DNA of 64,000 nt from Areca catechu. Lineage: Eukaryota; Streptophyta; Magnoliopsida; Arecales; Arecaceae. The translations under genes and the position numbers were made by a program. This document shows positions 43,301 to 55,300 of the stretch, one piece after another. The notes beneath the pieces are model-generated. The model was not told the DNA's origin. It saw nothing but the letters and a program-made list of their open reading frames with translations, and ran no database searches. The stretch is taken from the NCBI GenBank assembly GCA_021397845.1, contig CM038040.1:60900088-60964087 (forward strand), given 5' to 3'. Every line of letters begins with the position of its first letter. The first letter of the stretch is position 1.

Positions 43301-46300
43301 TAACAAAGTCAGCAGTGTCTTTCTGGATGGTTGGCCAGTAATAGCCCTGCCATATAATCTTTTAGGCCAAGGATCTACCTCCCAGGTGGTCGCTACATAT
43401 GCCTTCATGCACTTCTCTGAGTGCGTAATCAGCGTCCGACAATCCTAGGCACTTGAGCAATGGTTGCATAAAGATCGCTTGTAGAGGGTCCTGCCAAGGA
43501 CGATATACTTCAAGGCCATCCAGCGCACACATTTGGCTTCGGTCCTATCTTTTGGCAGGGTTGCTTCATTAAGGAATGCAAGGATGGGGTCCATCCAACA
43601 TGCCCCTCGTTCCACTAGATGGATTCTCGATGTCTCTTCAGCAATGCTTGGGCTTTGTAGGTGCTTCACAAAAGCCTGGTTGGAGGGATCAGTGACGGCA
43701 GTGGCCAGCCATGACAAGGCGTCGGTCCAAGAATTTTGCACCCAGGGTATGTGGATGATCTCGAAAAACTTAAGTTGAGCCACAAGGCTCTGCACTTTAC
43801 TCAAGTACTTGGCCATTGCCGGATCTCTCGCCTCAAATTCGCCTCTTACCTAGTTGACCACCAGTTGGGAATCCAAGAAAGCTCTGATCCGTCCGATGCT
43901 TAGTTCATCAGCTATCCTCGGTCCCGTGAGGAGGGCTTCATACTCTGCTTAGTTATTTGATACTTGGAATGTGAAACACAGGGCATATTCCAGGCTTTGT
44001 CCGTCGAGGTTGGCCAGGATTAATCCTGCTCCGTAACCAGCAATGTTAGACGCGTCGTCCACATGGAGTGTCCAGGCGGGGTCTGACCCTTCAGCAATAT
44101 CATCCTCAGGTGCGTCGACCGTTTGTAGATGTGTCTCCTGTCTCTAGGTACACCCTGTTATGAAGTCGACGATCGCCTGAGCCTTCATGGCCGATCGAGG
44201 CTGGAAGGAAATGTCAAATTCACCAAGCTTGACAGCCCACTTGGCGAGCCACCTTGAGGTATTGGGACTCCTAAGGATTGCCTTGAGAGGTTGATCGATC
44301 AGGACGATGATTGGATGTGCCTGAAAGTAGGGCTGCAATTGCTTTGCAACTATAATTAGGGAGTAGACAAGCTTCTGCATCTTAGGATACCTTGTTTCGA
44401 TGTCGTGGAGTACCTTGTTGATATAATAAACCGGCCTTTGCTAGTTGTTCTCCCCAATCCGGACAAGGATGGAGCTCACAGCCTCATCCGATGTTGATAG
44501 GTACAAATACAGGGACTCTCCTTCCACAGGCTTAGCAAGTAAGGGGGGAGTCTTCAGATATGTCTTCAGTGCTTCAAAGGCCGACCGACATTCGTCGGTC
44601 CAATGGAAGTGATGCGACTGCCGTAGTGTTTTAAAGAAAGGGAGACACCTTTCAGCTGACGTAGAAATGAAGCGACTGAGAAAGGCTATCCGACCTGTGA
44701 GTTCTTGCACTTGCTTCTTGTTGGTTGGATGCCCTATGTCGATGACGGCCTTGATTTTATCCAGATTGACCTCAATTCCTCACTGGGTGACCAGAAAGCC
44801 ACGAAATTTTTTCGAGGTCACCCCGAAGGTACACTTGGTCGGGTTCAGTTTCATCCGGTGGTGCCTCAGGGCGTCGAAAGATTCTTTCAAATCCTTGATG
44901 TGGTCGGCTCTTCGGAGGCTCTTGACTATCATGTCGTCAATATATACCTCCATGTTTCTTCGAAGTTGCCCTTCGAAGACCCTGTTGATCAGCCTCTGGA
45001 AAGTGGCTCTGGCATTCTTTAGACCGAAGGGCATCATTTTATAGCAGTACAGCCCTTTGTCAGTAACGAAGGCTATCTTCTCCTCGTCTTCTGGGTCCAT
45101 GCTGATCTGGTTGTACATGGAGAAGGCATCCGTGAAGCTTAGAAGCTGGTGACCGGCAGTGGTGTCCACCAGTTGGTCGATCTTTGGTAAAGGAAAGCTA
45201 TCCTTCGGGCAAGCTTTGTTGAGGTCAGTATAGTCCACACATATCCTCCACTTTCCATTGGCTTTCCTTACCATCACGACATTTGCCAGCCAGTCGGGGT
45301 AGTGGGCTTCTCTGATGAAGCCAGCTTCGAAGAGCTTCTTGACCTCCTCATCAATCACCCTCTGTTTCTCAGGGGAGAAGTTCCTCTTCTTCTGTCAGAT
45401 AGGCTTGCAGGTAAGATCCACCTTAAGTCGATGGGTTATGACTTTCAACGGGATGCATGGCATGCTGACACCGACCAAGCGAAGACGTCAGCATTGTCCC
45501 ATAGGAAGCCGACTAGCTTCAATTTGGCCTCCTCGCTGAGCGTGCTCCCGATCTACAAGACCCTAGTAGGATCGTCCTCCCTAAGGGGTATGAATAGGAT
45601 CCTCTCGACCAGTTCTCCGCAGTAGTCGGTTTCGGCCCTGGGATCAAGTTGTTCCAAGATGGAATGGTCTCTCGATTGCCTATCCTGAATGGTCAAACAC
45701 TGTCTGGCCATCTTGCGATCCCCTCTCATCTCTCCGACCCCGTTCCGAGTTGAAAATTTTGCCAACAAGTGGTAAGTAGACACAATGGCTCGGAATTTGT
45801 TCAAGGCTGGTCGCCCCAAAATGGCATTGTAAGCAGATGTCATCTAGACGACCATAAAATTAATAGGGAGGGTCTTTTGACAAGGCTCTGATTCGATGGT
45901 TATGAACAGAGTTATTCTCCTTCTACACCAACGGAGTTCCCTCCAAATCTAGTTAACGGTATTAGAGATTCTTGCAGCCTGGTTCTAGGTAGGCTCATTC
46001 TGACAAAGGCATCATACAGCAAAACTTTAGTAGAGCTTCCATTATCAATGAAAATCCTCCTTACATCATAGTTGGCAATTATTGCCGACACAACAACAGG
46101 ATCATTCCCAGAGACCGGGTCTCTCGGAGGTCTTTGTTGGAGAAACTAATTATATTAGAATCCCGAGGCCTCTTTAAGATGTCCTGACCTTCTTCATCCC
46201 TCCAATCAGACCGGCGGTGGAGCATGCCAATATTTTCGTCGGTGGGCCATTGGTGGGGCAGCTCTATTTCCTCCTAGGGGTTTCTGGTGATGGAAGTTTC

Positions 46301-49300
46301 AGCCCGGCTCCTCTGGAGTCGGATGTACTTGTGCAGATACCCCCACCTGATCAAGTCTTCGATCGCGTCCTTCAGCTGGAGGCAATCCTCTGTACTGTGC
46401 CCATGGTCACGATGGAATCGGTAGTACTTGTCCTTGTTCCTTGATGCGGAGGGGCTCCTCATCGAGCAAGGCCTTTATAGGAAGGTCTCCTCTATCTCCA
46501 TAAAGAATATCTCCCTCGGGAAGAAGAGAGGTGTGTAAGTCTTAAACCTCCTGGGGAAGTCCTTCGACTTAGGGCTGCGGCATCGAGCCTAGTTGGTGCC
46601 ATCGCTGGGAGGTCGGACTTCGGAAGCTCTATCACTCCTCTTGGGAGCCGACCTCCCTTCAGCCTGGCATTGACTTGCCGCTTGTTCTTCTGCCAGGACG
46701 TATTTTTAAGCCCGGGCCAGTAGTTCGGAGTAGCTTGTCGAGAACTTTTTGTTCAGTGAGAAAGTGAGCCTGGACAATCGCAGCCTCCTCTTGAAGGCCG
46801 ACATAGCTACATGCTCGTTGAGGTCTAGAATCTCCATGGTCGCCGAATTAAATCGGGCCATGTAATCCCGGAGGGTTTCTCCTTCTGCTACACGAGGAAG
46901 TGGCAATCCATGTTCCTCGGCGTCAGGCTACAGGTCTTGAAATGGGACAAAAAGAGTTTTTTCAGCTGGGAGAAGGATCATACCTGGTCGAATAGCGGAG
47001 AACCATAATCGAGCCACCTTCTTGAGTGTCACAGGGAAGACGAGGCAGTGGAGGGTGTCGGAGGCACCCTGTATCATCATGTGGGCCTTATAAGTACTCA
47101 GATGATCCAGAGGGTCGGTGTTGCCATCGTAGGCGTCCACCTGGGGGATCTTGAAGTGACGGAGGATAGCTTCCCCCATAATTTTGGCTGAGAATGGCGG
47201 GCGAGAGTCGTACGCCAGCGCTTCTTCTCCTTTTTACCGATCGACCAATTTGGCAATTTGCTCCTTCATGCGTTGGAGTTTGCTGGTGTAGTCCCTCGGA
47301 TCTCCATCGCGTCGCTGGTCGTCATCAGAGACCGAATCCGCTGAAGAGTGCAAGACGGACCTCTCTCTCTTTCCATCGGCATGAGTCCTCTGCGACCTCC
47401 AGGGCTCCGGGGTTGTGTGGGAGCAGAGTCGAGGGACTCCTTGCTGTCGACTTCCCTCAACAGCAGGTCGATAACTAGTTCTGGATGCCGCGAGCGGTTA
47501 CTGTCCATCGTTGGTCACATCTTGGAGGTTCTAAACTGTGGTGGTAAGAGTATCGATGTGGTTCAGAAGGGTTTGGAACTGCTGTTGTCCTAGGATGATG
47601 GTAGGCTGGGCAACGTCGTTCTCCCTGAGAGATTCTCCCGAGCTTATCTGGAAGCGGCCTCTCCTGTTGGAGATATTCTGAGCTCTTCCTTTCACCATCA
47701 TTTTGTCTAGCTGTGGATCCCTCCTATTATACACAATCGGCCTCCTTCCGAACCAAACTAGAGTCGACGGCCTTTTAGCCAGGTCTGACCAACCCACCAA
47801 GGATCCAACCGACCCACTTCAGCCAGGCCCATATAGGTCCAAAACGGGCCGCTCCAAAGATGGCCTGGAGGCCCCAGAGGCCCCTTCCAGAAATATGTTG
47901 TAATAGAATTCTGGTACCAGCTGGAAGGGGCCTCTGGGGCCTCCCAGCTATCCTGGAGCGGCCCGTTTTGGATCGATATGGGCCTAACTGAAGTGGGTCG
48001 GTCGGATCTCTGGTGGGTCGGTCGGGCCTCTGGTAGGTCGGTCGAACCTGGCAAAGGGCCGTCGGCTCTGGTTTGGTTCGGAGGGAGGCTGGTTGTGTAT
48101 AACACGAGCAAACAACAAGAATATTATAGAGATAAGAATATTAGAAAAGACATCTGATAAAACTAGTAAGGCCTCTTAGGAGATGCCCCAATTGAGGACA
48201 AAGGGATAAAAGCCAACTTTTATGTTTTAAACAAGTCCAACAAAGTTTTGAGAAGGCTATGGCAACCAGAAGTTGTCAATTTTGTATTAAAGAATCAAGA
48301 AAGATGAAAGGGATAAGACAATAAAGAGGAAGGAGGAAAGAAAAATGATGGAAGATGTAAGAAGGAAAATGAAATAGTTTGCATTAACCCCATAGGCAAC
48401 CCTTGATAGGAATGTTCACAAAGAAAGATTTACAAAGCTGACATTAGAATAGTTGGTACATAGGTCCAAGTCCAAGGTAATCGTTATAAGTTTGATTGAT
48501 TGACTCCCTAATGATTATGTTAAAACAATCAATGTTGCTTTGAGAATAACATGAGATGATGATCAGGAGTTCAAGACCTTTTTTTGGAATTTACTTTAAA
48601 CCAACAGTTCCTTAGTTATGTGGATGAACTTGACTTGATCTATTTCGTTTAAGATGATTTATCACCTGCCATTAGTTTTACATTTCCAGATTTAATCAAG
48701 TGTAAGCTAATTCACAATGGCACTAGAGATTTAATCAAGTTCATTGAATATTCTTGGTTCATGTTAGAGTATTTAGTAGCTTATTCAAATAAATTTGCTT
48801 AAGATGCAATCATAAAACATTAACAAAATCACATGTTTCATTCTTTTTTTTTACTTTTGGTGGTGATTGTGATGGGGGTCATGTGTAAAGGGGCATAAGA
48901 CAAGTAGACAATTAGTTGTTGGAGGCATAAATACCAAGGCCATCACTAATAGTTAAATAGTGTTGAAAGATACATTAGATTAATTTAGGTATGCTAATTG
49001 TTGGGATAAACTGGTATAGGCATAGATCTGCCACCGGCTCGACCGCCCGTACAGTCCCTCCCAAACTAGGCCTGTCGAACCAAAGCGCTCGGAAGAAGCC
49101 AAATAATTAACGGGCAAGACGAAGACCCAACTCTTGGCCTCGACCAAAGAGTTAATCTTCGGCCCCAGTCAAAGACTCAACCTTCGCCCCCGGCCGAAGG
49201 CATGGTCTTCGCCCCCGGCCAAAGGCATGGTCTTCGGCCTCCGCCAATGACACGATCTTCGGCTTCAGCCACAGGTGCCATTCCAAAGACATCTCAAGAG

Positions 49301-52300
49301 ACGAAGACATCTCGGAACTGAAGCACCCCACCGATCCAGCAATAGATACTCCTGAAGAGGAAGTCCGAAAGCAGATCTCCGACCTACCTCGAATCCCCAC
49401 GAACGTGGAGGATAACAGTTACAATCGGCTAGATACTCCTGAAGAGGAAGTCCGAAAGCAGATCTCCGACCTACCTCGAATCCCCACGAACGTGGAGGAT
49501 AACAGTTACAATCGGCTACATAACCATCACCTTCGAGCACAACCACATCGAAGTGGCCACATGACCATTAATTCCGACTATAATGCCTCCGGCCTGGCCG
49601 GAACTGTTCAACAACCACCCTCGGTTACAAACAGAGGGGAATCAATTAACTCCCCAATTGTAACCATAGGAAAGAGAATGGGGCCACAGGCCGGACCAGC
49701 CAATATAAATATTGGTAAGAAGGGATGCTCCAGGTAAGGCACAACGAAACCCCAAAAATCCAAAGTTCTTTTCCTCACCATCCTCCCTCAGAATCTTCCC
49801 CATTCTATTGTTGGAGCCCGCCTCTGACTTAGGCATCGGAGTGTTCCCCGCCGGAGAATATCCGGCTAGGAATCTATTTTGCAGGTAAACCAGGGAGCGA
49901 ACCTATGATCCAGTAGCTTCGCCCGGTCGGAAAAGGGATTCTACGCCAACAAATTGGCACGCCGGGTAGGGGAAAGGGCATGAAGAGTACACCAAGAGCA
50001 TGCCAAGCATCTGCTGTTAACTCCCTTCCCTAAGAAAAAGGAGAAGTGTAAGGAGTCTCCAATGGCGAGAGGAAAGACTCAGAACGCCTTAGCAAGCAGA
50101 AGTCGTGTTCCCTCCCAGAGGGGTGAACCCCCGGTAGGAAACGATGTTCTGCCTCTCACACTTGTCATGGGACAGCAGTAGTTTGAGACTCTCTTGAACC
50201 AAGTCAACGCCCTCACAGCTATGGTTCAAGACTTTCAAGATAAAGCCTTCCAGGTGGGGCATCCGCTAACCACCTCCAGACATAGCTCTCAATCCCGAAG
50301 GAAAAGAGCCCCTCGAGAGGGGTCCACCCATCTTTCCCTCCGTCTTCGATCCTCTCCTGAGGGCCGAAGCTCAAAAATGCCTAGACCCACCGATTCACTA
50401 TGAAAATGAAAGAGGCCTAGGCAATCTCCCTCTGCTTCCTCCGAAGACTCTACTCTTGAAAAGGATCTGCCGAAGGAAGTCATTCCCGATTACGAGGGGA
50501 AGTTTAAAGCCCTCGAATCGGAAGTTGCGAAACTCCGGGAGCAGAGGGACCATGGTGACCTCGCGGCGTACGAACTATGCCCTCCATACACCGCTCGCAT
50601 CATGGTCGAAGCTGTCCTCTGGCACTTTAGGGTCCCTCAAATGGAGCCTTACGATGGCACCACTGATCAACTTGATCACCTGGGTAGTTTCAAGGCCCAC
50701 ATGATGATTCAAGGGGCTTCAGATGCGCTGTATTGCCTCGCATTCCCGGCCACTCTGAAGAAAGTTGCTTGGATGCAGTACTCGAGCGTACGCTCAGGTA
50801 CCATTGATTCTTTTTCCGAGCTAGAAAAATTGTTTGTCTTGCATTTCAGGACCTGCCGCAAGACCCCCCACAACACGGATATCTTGTTCCTCCTTCACTA
50901 GAACGAAGGAGAAATTCTGCAAGATTATATCTCTAGATTCAACTCGGCTACGCTCGAGATCCCTGATCTTAACGAGCACGTGGCCATGTCTGCATTAAAG
51001 AAGGGGCTCCGTATGTCCAGGCTCACTTTTTCCCTGGAACAACAACAACAACAGCAAATATGCTGACCGGCGACGGAGTCCCAGGTCCAGAGCACCAGGC
51101 GAGAGATTCGACTCCTATACCCCCTCAACCTCTCTAGAGAAAAGATCCTTCTGGAGATAGAAAAATAAAACTATCTTCAACGGCCACGTCCCATGAAGGC
51201 ATCCTCTTATGCGAGGAACAGAAACAAATACTGTTGATTCCATCGGGACCATGGCCATGACACCGAAGAGTACATCCAGCTTAGAGATGCCATCGAGGAT
51301 CTTATCAAGAGAGGCTATCTGGGACGGTACATCGATCGCCAAGGACCCCGGTCGGAAGCTATAGTTCCCCAAAGGGCCCCTGAAGAAGCTGAACTGCCAA
51401 ACCAGAGGCCCACTAATGGGAACATAGGGATGCTGCACCGGTCGATCGATAGGAGAAGAGCCGAAGGCAATGCCCCAAAATAGCTCAAAGACAACAATGC
51501 TATACTCTTCTTCGACAACGATCTCATGGGGGCCCAAACCCCGCATGATGACCCTGTTGTAATATCGGCCGTCGTGGCCAATTATGGTATAAGTCGTATC
51601 TTAGTCGATAATAGAAGTTCTGCCGACATCTTACTCTACAACGCATTCTCTCGGATGTGCCTACCTAAAAATAAATTACAAAGATCTCCTATACCACTTA
51701 CTAGCTTCGGAGGCAACCAGGTCGATGTCGAGAGAGAAATAATATTGCCTATAAACCTCGGCACCGAATCCCAACAGAAGACACTACCAATCAACTTCAC
51801 AGTAGTCCGAACCCCCTCGACCTACAACATGATCTTGGGACGGCCCGTCCTGAATAAATTTCGGGCCATAGTGTCAACTTATCACCTCCTAGTACGCTTT
51901 CCCACCAGGAGAGGCGTCGAAGAAGCAAAGGGAGATCAGAGAACGGCATGACAATGCTTGATGATCCAAGACATGCAATGCAACGATCCTACAACTTGCG
52001 ATCAATTAGATCTGAGAGACCCAACCACAGACTCTGGAGAACCCATGGAGAGAACCATCCCGGTACAGCTAACTGAAGAAGACACTACCAGGGTCATGCA
52101 TATTGGAAGCATCCTCGACGAGGAGACCAAAGCGAAGATGATTTGTTTTCTCAGAAACAACACTGATGTCTTCGCCTGGTCAGCTTCGGACACGCCAGGG
52201 ATTCCAGCCGAAGTGATTACTCATCGGTTGGAAGTCGCCCTCGAATATAAGCCGGTTTAGCAGAAGAAAAGGAGCTTTGCCCCTGAAAGACAGAAGGCAA

Positions 52301-55300
52301 TAGATGAGGAAGTGAACAAACTTATCAAGGCAGGATTCATTCGAGAAGTGCATTATCCTGAATGGTTGGCCAACGTGGTAATGGTGAAAAAAGCTAATAG
52401 CAAGTAGAGGATCTGCATTGACTACACAGACCTCAACAAAGCCTGCCCAAAAGATAGCTTTCCCTTTCCAAAAATCGACCAACTGGTTAACGCCACCGCT
52501 GGTCACCAGCTATTAAGCTTCATGGATGCCTTCTCCGGATATAATCAGATCCGAATGGATCCCCAAGATGAGGAGAAGACGGCCTTCATCACGGACAAAG
52601 GTCTTTACTGCTACAAAATGATGCCGTTTGGGCTCAAAAATGCTGGGGCGACGTTCCAAAGGCTGATTAACAAGGTGTTTAAGGAACAGTTGGGGAGGAA
52701 CATGGAGGCCTACGTCGACGACATGATCTTCAAAAGCCTCCTTAAAGAAGATCACATTAAGGACCTAGAAGAATTGTTTGCTGCCCTACGACGCCACCAT
52801 ATGAAGTTGAACCCAACGAAGTGCGCCTTCAAGATAACTTCGGGCAAATTCTTGGGGTTCCTCATTACCAAGCGAGGGATCGAAGCAAATCCTGAGAAAA
52901 TCTAGGCCCTTAGGGATATGAGGCATCATTCTTGCAAGAAGGAAGTACAATAGCTGACAGGGAGGATCGCCTCCTTGAGCAAATTCATCTCTCGATCAAT
53001 CGAGAAATGCCTCCCATTCTTCAAAGTACTTCGACAGTCCCGAGATTTTAAATGGATCGAAGACTGCTGCATTGCTTTTGAAGAGCTGAAGAAGTACTTG
53101 GAGACCCCACCCTTGCTCTCCAAGCCTCAAGAGGGGGAAATACTCTGTCTATATCTCTCTGCTTCGGACGAAGCGGTCAGTTTGGTCTTCGCCCGAAGAG
53201 AAGAAGATGGCTCCCATAAGCCAATCTATTATATCAGCAAAGTCTTGCACGATGCTGAAACAAGATATTCGAAAATGGAGAAGCTGATTTACTCCTTGAT
53301 AATTGTGATGAAGTGACTACGGCTTTATTTTCATGCCCACGCCATCGTGGTGTTGACTGACCAGCCTCTTAAGGCTGTTCTCCGATGTCCTGACACTTCG
53401 AGGAGGATAGCCAAATAGGTCATAAAGTTAAGTGAGTTTGACATCAGCTTCCAGCCCCGATCGGCTATTAAAGCCCAGGTGTTGTCCGATTTCTTGGCTG
53501 AGTGCACTTGGAAGTCCGAAAACAAAGCACGATCAACCGAAGAGGAAGGAGTCGCTCTGAAGGTTGCAGAGTCTGTCTGGGTACTCCATGTAGATGGGGC
53601 CTCTAATTCCGCTGGATGTGGAGCAGGTCTTATACTAGCCGAGCCGGATGGACTTACAGTGGAGTACGCACTCCAATTTTCCTTTCATGCCTCGAACAAC
53701 CAGGCCAAATATGAGGCCTTACTTGCTGGACTCCGAATCACCAAGAACTTAGGGGTTCAGAGACTCCAAATCTTCTCGGATTCCTAGCTAGTAGTGAACC
53801 AGGTCAAAGGCGAGTTCGAAGCTAAAGATCCTACAATGATCCAATACCTAAAGAAGGTGCAAGCCCTATCCTCTCAACTAGAGTTTTTCGAGATCATTCA
53901 TGTCCCCCGATCGGAAAACTCTTGGATAGACGTGCTGTCTAGGCTCGCCACCACCACTCTGAAATCCCTCGGTCGCACCTTCATCGAACACCTTAAAACT
54001 CCAAGCATAGCCAAAGAAACCAAGGAGGTGCACCAAATCGAGGCTGAACCCGGTTGGATGGATCCCATCCTCAAATTTTTAAATGAGGGCACACTACCGA
54101 AAGATAAAGCAGAGGCCAAAAGAACCCGCTGGATGGCATCCCAATACGTCATTTTAGACGGGACCCTCTACAAAAGATCGTTCTTCCAACCTCTGTTGAA
54201 GTGTTTGGGACCGTCAGACACCGACTATGCCCTAAGAGAAGTCCACGAAGGCATATACGGAGATCACTTGGGGGGCAGGTCTTTGGCGTATAAAATAATA
54301 TGCTAGGGATATTATTGGCCCTCCATTCAAAAGGATTCGGCCGACTTTGTTTGAAGATGTGATCAATGCCAGAGGTATGCTAATGTCCAAAGACAACCAG
54401 CAAGCCATTTGACTCAACTGACGGCACCCTGGCCCTTTGCCCAGTGGGGCATGGATAGATATCCTTGGCCCGTTCCCACCAACATCTGGATAAAGGAAGT
54501 TTCTCATCGTGGCCATCGATTACTTCACCAAGTGGGTCGAGGCTGAGCCACTGGCTCACATCACAGAAGGCAAGGTCGAAAATTTTGTCAAGAATTCCAT
54601 CATATTCCGGTTCGAAATACCACACATTATAATCACCGACAATGAGAGGCAATTCGACAACCCCAAATTTAAAGACTTGTACGCTCGATACCATGTGCAA
54701 CATAGATTGACGTCCGTCGGTCATCTGCAATCCAATGGGGAGGCTGAAGTGACAAATCGGACCATTCTCCATGGTCTGAAGACACGGTTCAACGTAGCCA
54801 AGGGACTTTGGGCAAAGGAGCTGACCTCCGTTCTCTGGGCATACCGAACAACCCCAAGAACGGCCACTGGCAAATTCCCGTTCAACTTGGCATACGGTAC
54901 CGAAGCAGTCCTCCCTATCAAAATCACCCTACAATCTTTGAGAATCGATAAGTATGAAGAGCCTGGGAACTCTGAACATAGAAGGTTGGACTTGGATCTA
55001 CTACCGAGTACCAGACTCTAAGCCCAAATGAAAATGGCAACGTATCAACAAAAAGTTGCCAAATATTACAACTCTAGGATGAAAGAGCAGGCCTTCCATA
55101 CTGGGGACATGGTACTGCAAAGAACGGAAGTATCCAGGCCAATGGAGTAGGGCAAACTTTCCTCCAATTGGGAAGGACCATGCCAAGTCAAAGAAGTCGT
55201 GCATCCAGGAACATATCGACTTGAAACCCTGGATGGCATTATGCTGCCTCGGCCATGGAATATACAAAATCTTCGCAAGTACTATCAATAAACATATCTC

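Larger units (their letters stand above)
38515..48104 (-). mobile_element. Element D: Tat-lineage Ty3/gypsy retrotransposon, minus orientation
   Basis: From right to left: a rearranged 5' LTR region (48104-47725), gag-pol (47701 to about 42440), a 42-bp tandem array, an antisense ORF on the plus strand (39773-41919), a polypurine tract and a 3' LTR (39140-38515). The LTR reads TGTTATATACAACC to CCAACA. No matching 5-bp target duplication is evident (CAAAA on the left, CGAGC on the right), consistent with rearrangement at the 5' end. Pol has many stops. RT and LTR sequences are clearly distinct from element C and nearer to element E. Confidence 0.85.

Noticed and set aside
48195..48305. Possible transposase fragment between D and E
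   Set aside because: A short open stretch with no motif I can name; left unassigned.
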